DNA of 52,263 nucleotides from Bacteroidales bacterium (GCA_024401355.1 JAKSLF010000019.1:1-52263), one strand, 5' to 3'. Numbered from the stretch's first letter, positions 33,815 to 43,429 are shown. A program made the numbers and translations. The notes: generated by a model not told the origin, from the letters alone.

Positions 33815-36220
33815 ATGGCAAAACGTAAGGCAGATCCGGAAGAAAAGAAAAACCGTCTATCGACGGCTATCAGAGAAGTTCTGACCCAGCATCAGGGCGA
33901 AAGCTTCAATTATAAGCAGATAACAGAAATGATTGGCCTCAAGAGCAAGGATGACCGACTCGACGTGCAAGATATGTTGTTCGAATTGGCAGACCTTGGT
34001 GTAATCAAGGAGGGAGTTGCTGGTAAGTATTGCATTCCTGGCAAGGAAACTACCGACGGTGCGCCTATTGTCGTTGGTGTTGTCGATATGTCGGCTAGTG
34101 GTTTCGCCTATGTCATCGCTGACGACAAGGAACAATATCCAGATGATATCTTCGTCCCTGCCAATGCTCTGAATACTGCTCTCGACGATGATAAGGTCGA
34201 GGTTGCCATAATAAAGAAAAGAAAAGGTCGTGCTCCAGAAGGCAAGATCGTCAAAATTATAGAGAGAAAACGCGAACAGTTTGTCGGTATCCTCGAGTAT
34301 CAGCCTGATGGATGTGCTTTCGTTCGTATGGATTCACGTACTCTCGGTGGAAAGGATATCTATATCCCTTCAGAACGTGTCCCACACGATGCCAATTATA
34401 AGAAGGTTGTGGCTAAGATTGTTGACTGGCCTAGTACTGCTAAAAGCCCGTTTGGTGAAATAATTGACGTGCTCGGTGAGGCTGGTGACAACCAGACTGA
34501 GATGCATGCAATTCTCGCTGAGTTCGGTTTGCCATACGGCTATCCTGATGAAGTCGCTAAGGAGGCTGAGAAGATTGATCCGGGTATTACTCCTGCCGAA
34601 ATAGCTAAGCGTCTTGATATGCGCGATGTCGTCACTTTTACTATCGACCCTCGCGATGCCAAGGACTTTGATGATGCTCTCTCTATTCGCAAACTCGATT
34701 CCGGTAATTGGGAGGTTGGTGTCCATATCGCCGATGTTACACACTATGTTCAGCCTCACTCGATTATTGATGAGGAAGGTTATAAGCGTGCTACTTCTGT
34801 CTATCTTGTCGATCGCACCATCCCTATGCTGCCTGAACGCCTTTCAAATTTCTTGTGTTCTTTGCGTCAGGATGAAGAGAAGCTGACCTATTCTGTTGTC
34901 TTTATTCTCAACGATAATGCCGAGATTCTTGGATCTAAGATTAGCAAGACGGTTATTAAGTCTAACCGACGTTTCACATACGAGGAGGCTCAGGCCCTAA
35001 TCGAAGCACAAAGTGATGAGGAGGCGAAGTCACTACCTGGATATGAGTACAGAAATGAGGTGCTCAAACTCAACGAACTTGCACAGATTATCCGTAAGCG
35101 TCGTTTCGATGAAGGCGCTATCGGTTTTGAAAGGGTAGAGCCTCGCTTCGAAATCGATGAGACCGGCAAGCCTATTAGTGTGTACTTCAAGGAGGCAAAG
35201 GAGGCCAATAAGCTTATCGAGGAGTTCATGCTCTTGGCTAATAAGAAGGTGGCCGAGTGTATCGGCAAGGACGAGATTAATGTGAGTGGCAAAAAGCGTA
35301 CTCCAAAGACTTTCGTTTACCGTGTACACGATCAGCCTAATGAGGAAAAGTATAATAAGTTCGCTACGTTCGTTAAGCGTTTCGGTTACGAGGCTCAGCC
35401 TAAGAAGGGTGAGGAGATCAACGATGCTGTCAATCGTATCCTCAAGGAGGTTAAAGGTAGAGGTGAACAGAATATGGTTGAGACTTTGGCGGTTAGGACG
35501 ATGGCTAAAGCTTGCTATACAACTAAGAATATCGGACACTATGGTCTTGCGTTCGATTTCTATACACACTTCACTTCGCCTATACGACGTTATCCTGATA
35601 TGATGGTTCACCGTCTCCTTCATAGCTATCTCAATGGTGGCAAGAGCGCCAATACCGAAGCTTATGAGGATTTCTGTAAGCATTGTTCTGAGCAGGAGAT
35701 TCTTGCATCTGATGCCGAAAGAGCTTCTATTAAGTATAAGCAGGTCGAGTTCCTTATCGATCACATTGGCGAAGACTACGAGGCTACTATTTCAGGTGTT
35801 ACCGAATGGGGTATCTATGCTGAGATTGATGAGAATAAGTGCGAGGGTATGATTCCTCTCCGTGATCTTGAAGATGATACATATTATTTCGATGAAGACA
35901 ACTATTGCGCGGTCGGTCGAAATACCAATAGAAAGTATCAACTTGGCGATAAGATAAAGATTCGCATCGCCAATGCAAATCTTGAGAAGAAACAACTCGA
36001 CTTCACTATCGCTGGTTCGCCTCTCAAAGATATTGAGATTCAGAATCAGAAACTGAAGGAGGCAGGCAAGCGTCCTGGTATCGCTGTCGGAGCCTCTTCA
36101 CATGATAAACTCAAGCAGGCTAAGTCTTCGATGAAGACCAAGGCTAGTGGTAAGCCACCTAAGAAGGTGCTTAAGAAGGCTAAGAAGGAGAGCAAGAAAA
36201 AGGGCAAAAAGAAGAAATAA
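33815..36220 (+). CDS. rnr: Ribonuclease R
   Basis: The 801-residue exoribonuclease has an N-terminal winged-helix segment (AIREVLTQHQGESFNYKQITEMIGL), two cold-shock domains (about 80-240), the RNB catalytic domain (about 265-600) with the metal-binding aspartates of FTIDPRDAKDFDDALSI, then HYGLAFDFYTHFTSPIRRYPDMMVHR, an S1 domain (about 640-725: YEATISGVTEWGIYAEIDENKCEGMIPL) and a Lys-rich tail from about 745 to the end. It degrades structured RNA 3' to 5'. The basic tail is a hallmark of RNase R over RNase II. mutS follows after 6 bp, so both are in one operon. Confidence 0.95.
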   Translation: MAKRKADPEEKKNRLSTAIREVLTQHQGESFNYKQITEMIGLKSKDDRLDVQDMLFELADLGVIKEGVAGKYCIPGKETTDGAPIVVGVVDMSASGFAYVIADDKEQYPDDIFVPANALNTALDDDKVEVAIIKKRKGRAPEGKIVKIIERKREQFVGILEYQPDGCAFVRMDSRTLGGKDIYIPSERVPHDANYKKVVAKIVDWPSTAKSPFGEIIDVLGEAGDNQTEMHAILAEFGLPYGYPDEVAKEAEKIDPGITPAEIAKRLDMRDVVTFTIDPRDAKDFDDALSIRKLDSGNWEVGVHIADVTHYVQPHSIIDEEGYKRATSVYLVDRTIPMLPERLSNFLCSLRQDEEKLTYSVVFILNDNAEILGSKISKTVIKSNRRFTYEEAQALIEAQSDEEAKSLPGYEYRNEVLKLNELAQIIRKRRFDEGAIGFERVEPRFEIDETGKPISVYFKEAKEANKLIEEFMLLANKKVAECIGKDEINVSGKKRTPKTFVYRVHDQPNEEKYNKFATFVKRFGYEAQPKKGEEINDAVNRILKEVKGRGEQNMVETLAVRTMAKACYTTKNIGHYGLAFDFYTHFTSPIRRYPDMMVHRLLHSYLNGGKSANTEAYEDFCKHCSEQEILASDAERASIKYKQVEFLIDHIGEDYEATISGVTEWGIYAEIDENKCEGMIPLRDLEDDTYYFDEDNYCAVGRNTNRKYQLGDKIKIRIANANLEKKQLDFTIAGSPLKDIEIQNQKLKEAGKRPGIAVGASSHDKLKQAKSSMKTKASGKPPKKVLKKAKKESKKKGKKKK

Positions 36221-36226
36221 TTAAAG

Positions 36227-38881
36227 ATGCCAAAATCGACAGAAGATAACTCCCTGATGGGACAATATAGCAGTATCAAGGCAAAACATCCTGATGCAAT
36301 ACTGCTTTTTAGAGTGGGCGATTTTTATGAGACGTTCGGACAGGATGCCATAAAGGCGTCCCAGATACTGGGCATTACACTGACGTCGCGTAACAATGGT
36401 TATGCGGCGGCTGTTGAACTTGCTGGTTTCCCCCATCACGCTCTCGAGACATATCTGCCAAAGCTAGTGAGGGCCGGACAACGTGTGGCTGTTTGCGACC
36501 AGCTTGAAAACCCCAAGCTGGCCAAGGGTATTGTGAAACGTGGTATTACTGAACTGGTGACTCCAGGTGTTGCCATGGGTGACAATGTGCTCGAGAATAA
36601 GGAGAATAATTTTCTTGGGTGCGTACATCTCGACAAAGGATATGCTGGTGTCTCTTTTCTCGATATCTCTACAGGCGAGTTTATGATGGGCGAAGGCTCT
36701 TTCGAGTATGTCGATCGTCTTCTGATAACGTTTAAGCCTAAGGAAGTCCTATATGAAAAGGGTAAGCGCCAGGCTTTCGTAGAGGCTTTTGGTAGCAAAT
36801 GGCTTACATATCCGTTCGACGACTGGGCTTTCGAACCATCTCAGGCTAAGGACAGACTGCTTAGGCAGTTTGAAACTAAGTCGCTGAAGGGTTTTGGCGT
36901 CGACCGCCTTGAGATGGCTATTATTGCTGCGGGGGCTATTATGCACTATCTCGATGTTACTCAGCATGAGCATCTCAAGCATATTAGCAAATTAAGTCGT
37001 ATCGAAGGCGATAGTTATGTCTGGCTCGACCGTTTTACGGTACGCAATCTCGAATTGTTCCCTTCTGGTATTGATGGTACGAAGTCTCTCATTGATGTGA
37101 TCGACATGACGCAGACTCCTATGGGTGCCCGTATGCTTAAAAGATGGCTCTCGTTGCCTCTCAAGGATAAGGCTACCATTGACCAGCGTCTCGATTCTGT
37201 GCAGTCTTTGGCTACTGACGACGATATGAACGGCATGTTCAAGGATCAGCTCGATGAAATGCTTAAGCCAATAGGCGACCTTGAACGTCTTGTAGGTAAG
37301 GTCTCCACTTGTCGCATTACTCCTCGTGAGATGCTTCTGCTGAAGCGTACTCTATTTGCTGTGACTCCTCTCAAGAATCTGCTAGCCAATTCTTCGTCAG
37401 AACATTTGCGTCGTCTGGCTGAATCGCTCGATGAGTGTATTGAAGCTCGTGAGCGTATTGATCGAGAAATCTCTTCCGACCCACCAGTCGCTATCGCTAA
37501 AGGTGGTGCTATTGCCGAGGGCGTCAATAGTGACCTCGATGAACTCCGACATATTTCTTCTTCGTCAAAGGATTATCTTCAGGCTATGCAGGAACGCCTC
37601 ATAGACGAGACTGGTATTACAAGTCTCAAGGTGGCTTTCAACAATGTCTTTGGATATTATATAGAGGTTAGAAATACTCATAAAGAAAAGGTTCCTGAAG
37701 GATGGATTAGAAAGCAGACTTTGGCAAATGCCGAACGCTATATTACTGAAGAACTTAAGTCGTATGAGGAAAAGATTCTTCATGCAGACGAAAATATCTT
37801 GCAACTTGAACAGCAGATATATAATAATCTTTTGCTCTATTTGAGCGGTTGTCTCACTCCAATACAGCGTGATGCGACGATTCTATCTGAAATAGATGTG
37901 CTTCTTTCATATCGCAAGTGTGCCGATGCTTATGGCTATTGCAAGCCTACAGTCGACAATGATGATGTGCTTGATATTACCGAAGGACGCCATCCTGTGA
38001 TTGAAAGACTTCTGCCTGAGGGTGAACCATATATTGCCAATAGTGTTCATCTCGATAGGAGTAATGACCAAATTATTATTATTACTGGTCCAAATATGGC
38101 AGGTAAGAGTGCATTACTTCGACAGACTGCCTTGATTGTTCTTATGGCTCAGATTGGTTCATTTGTGCCTGCTGATGCAGCCCGTATAGGCATTGTCGAC
38201 AAGATATTTACCCGTGTTGGCGCAAGTGATAATATATCTCTTGGTGAATCAACATTCATGGTAGAAATGATGGAAGCATCAAATATACTCAACAATGTGA
38301 CTCCTAAGAGCCTTGTGCTATTCGATGAACTGGGACGCGGTACAAGTACTTATGATGGTATTTCGCTTGCTTGGTCTATTGTCGAATATCTCCACGACAA
38401 TAAGAATGCTCAGGCGAAGACACTTTTTGCCACACACTATCACGAACTCAACGAGATGGAGGAGAAATATGACCGTATACATAATTATAATGTGTCAGTC
38501 AAGGAGGTTGATGGTAAGGTTATCTTTATGCGTAAACTTGTTCGTGGCGGCAGTGAACATAGTTTTGGTATTCATGTGGCAAAACTTGCGGGCATGCCTA
38601 GGGTTGTTGTCGACAGGGCTACCAATATCCTCCATCAACTTGAACAGGCTCATAGTGATAATAGCATCGATGATGTTGATTCTACCTCAAAAACAGGTGG
38701 TGCCAAGAAGACTAAAGGCACCAGCACTGGTGGTGGCATACAGATGAGTTTCTTCCAGCTCGATGACCCAGTATTGAGTCAGATACGCGACGAAATAAAG
38801 GGTATAGATATCAATAACTTGACACCTCTTGAAGCCCTCAACAAGCTTAATGAAATAAAAAGCCTGATAGGCTTGAAGTGA
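36227..38881 (+). CDS. mutS: DNA mismatch-repair protein MutS
   Basis: The 884-residue protein has the mismatch-contact loop near the N-terminus ([16 protein letters not shown], with the Phe-x-Glu as FYE, about residues 26-41), the connector and lever domains ([14 protein letters not shown]), the clamp, and the C-terminal ABC-type ATPase with Walker [24 protein letters not shown], Walker [17 protein letters not shown], and FATHYHEL. MutS recognises mispaired bases after replication and recruits MutL. It is at full family length. Its stop lies only four bases from the stop of the convergent corA-type gene, with no terminator between them. Confidence 0.97.
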   Translation: MPKSTEDNSLMGQYSSIKAKHPDAILLFRVGDFYETFGQDAIKASQILGITLTSRNNGYAAAVELAGFPHHALETYLPKLVRAGQRVAVCDQLENPKLAKGIVKRGITELVTPGVAMGDNVLENKENNFLGCVHLDKGYAGVSFLDISTGEFMMGEGSFEYVDRLLITFKPKEVLYEKGKRQAFVEAFGSKWLTYPFDDWAFEPSQAKDRLLRQFETKSLKGFGVDRLEMAIIAAGAIMHYLDVTQHEHLKHISKLSRIEGDSYVWLDRFTVRNLELFPSGIDGTKSLIDVIDMTQTPMGARMLKRWLSLPLKDKATIDQRLDSVQSLATDDDMNGMFKDQLDEMLKPIGDLERLVGKVSTCRITPREMLLLKRTLFAVTPLKNLLANSSSEHLRRLAESLDECIEARERIDREISSDPPVAIAKGGAIAEGVNSDLDELRHISSSSKDYLQAMQERLIDETGITSLKVAFNNVFGYYIEVRNTHKEKVPEGWIRKQTLANAERYITEELKSYEEKILHADENILQLEQQIYNNLLLYLSGCLTPIQRDATILSEIDVLLSYRKCADAYGYCKPTVDNDDVLDITEGRHPVIERLLPEGEPYIANSVHLDRSNDQIIIITGPNMAGKSALLRQTALIVLMAQIGSFVPADAARIGIVDKIFTRVGASDNISLGESTFMVEMMEASNILNNVTPKSLVLFDELGRGTSTYDGISLAWSIVEYLHDNKNAQAKTLFATHYHELNEMEEKYDRIHNYNVSVKEVDGKVIFMRKLVRGGSEHSFGIHVAKLAGMPRVVVDRATNILHQLEQAHSDNSIDDVDSTSKTGGAKKTKGTSTGGGIQMSFFQLDDPVLSQIRDEIKGIDINNLTPLEALNKLNEIKSLIGLK

Positions 38882-38885
38882 AACG

Positions 38886-39815
38886 TTAGAACAAGTCGCG
38901 CTTCTTCATGAATACATAGAGTATCAAGCTCGATATTATCGATGCTCCGATAATATATGCCATGGCGAACGGATCATTCTCAAGGTAGTTGATGACGTTC
39001 ATGCCAAAGAGAGAGGCTATCAGCGTCGGCAACATGAGGATGACGGTTATGCTTGTCAGTTGCTTCATCGTAGTATTGATGTTGTTTGAAATCAGTGATG
39101 AATAGCTGTTTGACAAGCTATGGTTGATGTTTCTATATATATTGGTTGTCTCTTCAGCCTGTTTAAGCTCGATTTCAACATCCTCTATGAGCTCTTCGTC
39201 ACAGATGTCTCGTATCTGTTTCGTATGCACCATACGGTAGAAGAGTACATCATTGCCTTTGAGGGATGTTACGAAATAGACCAATGAGTTGTCTATTCTC
39301 TGGAGTTCCATAATCTCCTTGTTTCGTACTGTTTCCTGAAGTTCGTTCTGTACCTGCATCATGTGGATGTTGATGTGCTTTAGGTATTTCAAGAACCATA
39401 CAGATGTTGATAGCATAAGACGCAATGCCAACTCGTAATGGTTGGCTACGGTAATTTGTTTGCGTATAGAATAGACAATGAAGTCGTCAATGATATCTAA
39501 CTTGTAGTTGCATACAGTGACAAATACATCATCCTTGATGATGATGCCTAGTGGAACCGTTGTGTAGTCTATTCGGCTTGTAGAGTCTTTCCTGTATGGC
39601 ACTCGCAGTACGATGAGCTGCCATCCGTCTTCTTCTTCTCGACGTGGTCTCTCGTCGTTATCATCTATATCGGAAAGAAAGCTTTCGGGCACTTCTAGTC
39701 CTGAAAGTAGAAAGTTATGCTCCTCCGCAGTCGGACACTCTATACTTGTCCAGCAGTTGGCCTCCCACTTGTCGGTGACTTCAAAACCCTTTGTGTTGAT
39801 GTAAAATGTAACCAT
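38886..39815 (-). CDS. corA: CorA-family divalent-cation transporter
   Basis: The 309-residue protein has a cytoplasmic N-terminal domain (about 1-245) with long helices and, at the C-terminus, two membrane helices (about 251-272 and 284-303). The signature GMN appears in SLFGMNVINYLENDPF, and the protein ends YVFMKKRDLF, the usual basic tail. CorA-type pentamers import magnesium and sometimes cobalt or nickel, and the N-terminal domain acts as a metal sensor gating the pore. The loop between the two helices (ENDPFAMA) lacks the common MPE, which is a known variation. It is expressed alone, converging on mutS. Whether magnesium is the true substrate cannot be told. Confidence 0.9.
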   Translation of the reverse strand: MVTFYINTKGFEVTDKWEANCWTSIECPTAEEHNFLLSGLEVPESFLSDIDDNDERPRREEEDGWQLIVLRVPYRKDSTSRIDYTTVPLGIIIKDDVFVTVCNYKLDIIDDFIVYSIRKQITVANHYELALRLMLSTSVWFLKYLKHINIHMMQVQNELQETVRNKEIMELQRIDNSLVYFVTSLKGNDVLFYRMVHTKQIRDICDEELIEDVEIELKQAEETTNIYRNINHSLSNSYSSLISNNINTTMKQLTSITVILMLPTLIASLFGMNVINYLENDPFAMAYIIGASIISSLILYVFMKKRDLF

Positions 39816-39851
39816 TGCCGTCTTCCTTGTTTAGTGATATTATACTACGTA

Positions 39852-39873
39852 CAAATATATCAGTGCAAAGATA
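39852..39873 (-). promoter_or_regulatory. Two candidate -7 boxes of the corA-type gene
   Basis: On the minus strand TATCTTTG (39866-39873) and TATATTTG (39852-39859) both match TAnnTTTG fully. They lie 51 and 37 bp from the start codon. No -33 element at the usual distance distinguishes them. Confidence 0.45.
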
Positions 39874-39966
39874 GTGCTTTTTGCTTAAATGAGTACTCCT
39901 AAAGCGTAAATAAAGCATGAATGTTGGAGCATATAAAAAAAGAACAATTTTTATAGACAAAAGGAC

Positions 39967-39997
39967 TTGCGTATAAAAATACATTTCATTATCTTTG
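39967..39997 (+). promoter_or_regulatory. Promoter of the candidate small RNA
   Basis: TTG (39967-39969), 20 bp spacer, TATCTTTG (39990-39997) fits the Bacteroidetes consensus. Transcription should start near 40004. Confidence 0.65.
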
Positions 39998-40003
39998 CAA
40001 CAA

Positions 40004-40143
40004 CAAATTAAATACGTGGCGTCGTACCCAAGGCGCTACATATAATGATTAGTTTGTTCGTTTGTGAATTGCTGGGACAACGGTCCTGCATAATTGTTGT
40101 GTTAAAGGGGTCCGCAAGTTAAAAAACTTGCAGACCTTTTTTT
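40004..40143 (+). ncRNA. Candidate small noncoding RNA, about 140 nt
   Basis: A consensus promoter and a strong terminator frame about 140 bp with no open reading frame between the corA-type gene and the Fur-family gene. Predicted parts are a hairpin GTGGCG/CGCTAC (40016-40039), a hairpin with GCTGGGAC and GTCCTGC around the loop AACG (40071-40089), and the terminator at 40109-40143. The family could not be named; 6S RNA, a trans-acting regulator or an attenuator for the Fur gene are all possible. A second -7 box directly after the terminator argues that the RNA is independent of the Fur-family gene. Confidence 0.55.
40109..40143 (+). terminator. Intrinsic terminator of the small RNA
   Basis: Stem GGTCCGCAAGTT (40109-40120) with AACTTGCAGACC (40125-40136), 12 positions with one C-A mismatch, loop AAAA, then seven T residues. 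Confidence 0.92.
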
Positions 40144-40150
40144 ATATTTG
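40143..40150 (+). promoter_or_regulatory. -7 box of the Fur-family gene
   Basis: TATATTTG is a full TAnnTTTG match, starting in the T run of the preceding terminator and 27 bp before the start codon at 40178. It continues as TTTGCAA, a half-site of the palindrome at 40653-40671; but this sequence is also common after -7 boxes. Confidence 0.5.
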
Positions 40151-40177
40151 CAATATAGAATAATAACGGGTCAATTA

Positions 40178-40645
40178 ATGGTGTCGGAAGAAGATATAAT
40201 TGAAAGGTTTAAGCGTCACGGTGTAAGACCGACTGCCGTGAGAATTCTTGTGTGGCGGGCGTTGTGCGACTTTGATTTTGCCTTTGCCATGTCTGATGTC
40301 GAAAATGTTATACCAACTGTTGATAGAAGTACCATTTTCCGTTCTTTAACTACTTTCCTCGAAAACGACATGCTTCATGCAATAACCGATGGTAGCGGTC
40401 AGCAGAAATATTGTTTGTGTCAAGAACTTGATGGATGTACAGCAGAATGTGATCATGTGCATCTTACTTGTATGGTATGTGGACGCACGTTCTGTCTTAA
40501 GAACCAACTTATTCCTCCCGTGCAGATACCAGCTGGCTTTCGTGTCAAGCATGTGTCATATATTGTTCAAGGTGTTTGTCCTCATTGTGGACATATTGAT
40601 GTCGACGGACATCGTCCTGAATGCTGTTGCCATAATGTTGACTGA
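40178..40645 (+). CDS. Fur-family metal-responsive repressor (Zur/PerR-like)
   Basis: From the ATG at 40178 the protein has 155 residues (MVSEEDIIERFKRHGVRPT). An upstream in-frame TTG at 40148 lies inside the -7 box and is rejected. The N-terminal winged helix contains RPTAVRILVWRAL and the recognition region TVDRSTIFRSLTTFLENDML. The dimerisation domain carries His residues in CDHVHLTCMVCGRTFCL and the two structural-zinc CxxC pairs CMVC and CPHC, so it is a zinc-stabilised member. The C-terminal tail is Cys/His-rich (HRPECCCHNVD), an unusual extra. The Cu/Zn efflux gene lies 65 bp downstream, behind a perfect palindrome, so the regulator probably senses zinc or copper and represses that gene. 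The exact metal is inference. Confidence 0.88.
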   Translation: MVSEEDIIERFKRHGVRPTAVRILVWRALCDFDFAFAMSDVENVIPTVDRSTIFRSLTTFLENDMLHAITDGSGQQKYCLCQELDGCTAECDHVHLTCMVCGRTFCLKNQLIPPVQIPAGFRVKHVSYIVQGVCPHCGHIDVDGHRPECCCHNVD

Positions 40646-40652
40646 TGGCATG

Positions 40653-40671
40653 TTTGCAACCTGATTGCAAA
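40653..40671 (+). promoter_or_regulatory. Operator-like palindrome before the metal-efflux gene
   Basis: TTTGCAA (40653-40659) and TTGCAAA (40665-40671) are a perfect inverted repeat around CCTGA. It lies in the 65-bp gap between the Fur-family and efflux genes, 10 bp upstream of the likely -7 box CAACTTTG (40682-40689), where a repressor would block RNA polymerase. Confidence 0.55.
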
Positions 40672-40710
40672 ATAAAAGTGACAACTTTGCAGCAGTAAAA
40701 TTTATTTGTC

Positions 40711-42150
40711 ATGGATAGTATTCTTCACATCATCAACGAAATGTCGCCATACCTTCTTCTGGGTTTCTTCTTGGCGGGATTAATGCATTCTTTTGTGCCT
40801 GGGCACATTTACAGTAATTATTTGTCACGTCCGACTTTCAGTTCGGTGCTCTATGCTGCACTTTTCGGTATTCCTCTGCCTTTATGTTCGTGTGGTGTCA
40901 TTCCTACGGCAATGTCATTGAGACGCGAGGGGGCTTCAAAAGGTTCTGCAGTGTCATTTCTTATATCGACACCTCAGACTGGAGTCGATAGTATCGTGGC
41001 GACATATTCGCTTATGGGACTTCCTTTTGCTGTTGTTCGTCCAATAGTGGCACTTCTTACGGCACTTATGGGTGGCCAAATGGTCAACTGGTTCGATAAT
41101 GATAATAAGTCAGCCATAGCTAATGATTGTAATGATGATGGCGGTGAAAGTGATGACGACAACTGTGGCTGTGGTTGCGGATGTGAGAAAGAGGGTAAGG
41201 CTATCACCTTCTGGGGCAAGATGAAGGAGGCTCTCGAATATGCTTTTGTTGATATGATGTCGGATATCGGGAAATGGCTCGTTATTGGTTTGGTCGTTGC
41301 TGGATTGATAACTGTGTTGGTACCTGATAGTTTCTTCGCTATTTTTGCTGATAATAGTATTCTAAGCATGTTACTGGTTCTTTGTATGGCGGTACCGATG
41401 TATTTGTGCGCTACAGGCAGTATTCCTATTGCTGTCGCCTTGATGATGAAGGGACTCACTCCAGGTGCTGGACTTGTACTGCTGATGGCAGGACCGGCTT
41501 CGAATCTTGCTTCTATTCTTGTGGTTCGTAAGGTGCTTGGTCGCAAGACTATGTTGATATATTTGGCATCGATTATTGCCGGTGCTATTGGTTTTGGGCT
41601 TGTTATCGACCATCTTTTGCCCCGTGAATGGTTTGTGTCATCACTTACGGCAGCAGCGGAGTGCTGTCACGAGACAACTCCATGGTGGGCGTGGTTATGT
41701 ACTATAGTTTTGGCCTTGTTGCTTTTCTATGCCTTGGTGTTGAAGAAGTGTCTTCACAATTGTCATGCTGTGTCACATGACAATTGTTGCTGCCATGCTA
41801 ATAAGGAGGAGGGTGGCTGCTGTTGTCATGAGGAAAAGAAAGAGGATAGCTGTTGTTGTCACGAAGAAAAGGAAGATGGTGGCTGCGGTTGTCACGGAGA
41901 AACGTCAGACGATGATTGCTGTTGCTGTCATGGTGAGCAGCATGAGGAAGAAAAGAGCATTACTGTCAAGGTGAAGGGTATGACATGTAATCATTGCCGC
42001 ATGAATGCCGAAAAGGCTATTGCATCTGTCAAGGGCGTTAAGGCTGTGTCGGTTGACCTCCAGTCAGGCATGGCTCAAGTGACAGGCAATGCCAAAATTG
42101 ATGATATACGTGATGCTGTCGAATCATTAGGATTCTCGCTTGAAGCATAA
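40711..42150 (+). CDS. SO_0444-family Cu/Zn efflux permease with Cys/His-rich tail and heavy-metal-associated domain
   Basis: The 479-residue protein has eight or so membrane helices of the permease family (residues about 10-130 and 165-350), with conserved stretches IPLPLCSCGVIPTAMSLRREGASKGSAVSFLISTPQTG and VPMYLCATGSIPIAVALMMKGLTPGAGLVLLMAGPASN, where Cys residues line the path. Between the halves is a Cys-rich loop (NCGCGCGCE). After the last helix comes a tail with several CCCH clusters (residues about 350-412), then a heavy-metal-associated domain (about 413-479) with the ligand pair GMTCNHCRMN. It probably exports copper or zinc across the inner membrane, with the tail holding metal for delivery. 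Fur-type repression from the upstream gene is inferred. Confidence 0.9.
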   Translation: MDSILHIINEMSPYLLLGFFLAGLMHSFVPGHIYSNYLSRPTFSSVLYAALFGIPLPLCSCGVIPTAMSLRREGASKGSAVSFLISTPQTGVDSIVATYSLMGLPFAVVRPIVALLTALMGGQMVNWFDNDNKSAIANDCNDDGGESDDDNCGCGCGCEKEGKAITFWGKMKEALEYAFVDMMSDIGKWLVIGLVVAGLITVLVPDSFFAIFADNSILSMLLVLCMAVPMYLCATGSIPIAVALMMKGLTPGAGLVLLMAGPASNLASILVVRKVLGRKTMLIYLASIIAGAIGFGLVIDHLLPREWFVSSLTAAAECCHETTPWWAWLCTIVLALLLFYALVLKKCLHNCHAVSHDNCCCHANKEEGGCCCHEEKKEDSCCCHEEKEDGGCGCHGETSDDDCCCCHGEQHEEEKSITVKVKGMTCNHCRMNAEKAIASVKGVKAVSVDLQSGMAQVTGNAKIDDIRDAVESLGFSLEA

Positions 42151-42176
42151 TAACGTGGGTCCTCAATAATAAATTA

Positions 42177-42214
42177 AAAGAGGCCGGTTATCCATTGGTA
42201 GCCGGTCTCTTTTT
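42177..42214. terminator. Bidirectional intrinsic terminator
   Basis: An 11-bp stem (GAGGCCGGTTA at 42180-42190, TAGCCGGTCTC at 42199-42209) with two G-T pairs and an 8-nt loop is flanked by AAA on the left and TTTTT on the right. It ends both the efflux gene (plus) and the alcohol dehydrogenase gene (minus). Confidence 0.9.
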
Positions 42215-42231
42215 CATATATAAAGTTAAAA

Positions 42232-43407
42232 TTAAAGGGCAAGACGATATATCTCCATAGTGGCTTGGGCATCGAGTGGCATGTAGCCCTGCATTATTTC
42301 ACCTTTGAGTCTGTGGAGACGAGTGTTCATTAGTTCGAGATCAGGATTCTCTATGCCAAGTTGTTTGAAATTAACAGGCATGTTGAGAGTGTTGTGCAGC
42401 CATTCTTTTAGCTTTAGGGCCCCTTTGAGTGCATCTTCTTTGACGTTGCCTGAATCGGCAATACCTAATACTCTATGTGCGAGTTGTGCGACCTTATGAG
42501 GATTGTGTTCTGATGCGTATTGGAGGAATGCAGGGAAGATAACGGCAAGCCCTGCTCCATGAGTGACGTCATATTCGGCTGAAATTTCATGTTCCATGGC
42601 GTGGCTGTTCCAGTCTTCTTGGCGTCCGAGAGAGCATGTGTCGTTATGAGCTATTGTGCCGCACCACATGATGTTGGCTCTAGCTTCGTAGTCGTTGGGA
42701 TTGGCCATCAGTTTTTCTGATGTCTCCATGATTGCCATGAGCATACCTTCTGCAAGTCGGTCGCCAATCTGTACATCTGTCGTGTTTGACAGGTATCGTT
42801 CGAGGATATGAGCCATCATGTCGGTTATTCCGCTTGCGGTCTGCCATGCAGGAAGTGTCATAGTGAGCTCTGGGTTCATTATGGCAAACTTAGGGCGTAG
42901 AATCATAGGCTGACGCAATCCTGCCTTCACATGTGTTGTAGTGTTTGTGATGACTGTATTGCCTGAACCTTCGCTGCCTGCTGCAGGAATTGTAAGAACT
43001 ACACCTACAGGAATTGCCTGTTGGGGTTTCGCCTTACCTATATAGAAATCCCAGAAATCGCCTTCGTAGTAGTAGCCGACTGCGATTGCCTTGGCGGTGT
43101 CGATTACCGATCCTCCGCCAATGGCGAGGATTAAGTTGGGCTTGAATGCCTTGGCGAGAGTTATTCCCTCATACACTTTTGTGTCTATAGGATTAGGTTG
43201 TACACCTTTAAGTTCTATGATAGGGAGCCCTGCGGCGTCGAGTGATGCAGATACCTTGTCAAGAAGTCCTGATTTGATGATGCTGCCACCACCATATACA
43301 ATCATTATTCTTTGTGCCCCATATTTGAGACACATGTCACCGACTTGTTGTTCTGTTCCGCGTCCAAAGACAAATTCTGTAGGGCTATAAAAAGTGAAGT
43401 TGTTCAT
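42232..43407 (-). CDS. Iron-containing alcohol dehydrogenase, butanol dehydrogenase (YqhD/BdhA) type
   Basis: The 391-residue protein opens MNNFTFYSPTEFVFGRGTEQQVGDM and has the nucleotide-binding GGGS pattern in ILAIGGGSVIDTAKAIAVG, the family-specific LTIPAAGSEGSGNTVI, and the metal-ligand residues in GITDMMAHILERYLS (Asp, His) and LGRQEDWNSHAMEHEISAEYDVTHGAGLAVIFP (His, His). These are the features of the Fe/Zn-type group-III alcohol dehydrogenases that reduce aldehydes such as butanal or lactaldehyde with NADPH. It has its own promoter and shares a bidirectional terminator with the metal-efflux gene. Natural substrate cannot be assigned. Confidence 0.93.
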   Translation of the reverse strand: MNNFTFYSPTEFVFGRGTEQQVGDMCLKYGAQRIMIVYGGGSIIKSGLLDKVSASLDAAGLPIIELKGVQPNPIDTKVYEGITLAKAFKPNLILAIGGGSVIDTAKAIAVGYYYEGDFWDFYIGKAKPQQAIPVGVVLTIPAAGSEGSGNTVITNTTTHVKAGLRQPMILRPKFAIMNPELTMTLPAWQTASGITDMMAHILERYLSNTTDVQIGDRLAEGMLMAIMETSEKLMANPNDYEARANIMWCGTIAHNDTCSLGRQEDWNSHAMEHEISAEYDVTHGAGLAVIFPAFLQYASEHNPHKVAQLAHRVLGIADSGNVKEDALKGALKLKEWLHNTLNMPVNFKQLGIENPDLELMNTRLHRLKGEIMQGYMPLDAQATMEIYRLAL

Positions 43408-43429
43408 ATTAGAAATATAATCTATATAG

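Noticed and set aside
35033-35764. Minus-strand open frame of 243 codons opposite rnr
   Set aside because: It is fully inside the RNase R gene, in a frame kept open by the codon use of rnr, and shows no recognisable family.
40148-40177. Start of the Fur-family gene at 40148
   Set aside because: It needs a TTG within the -7 box; the ATG at 40178 is natural for the family.
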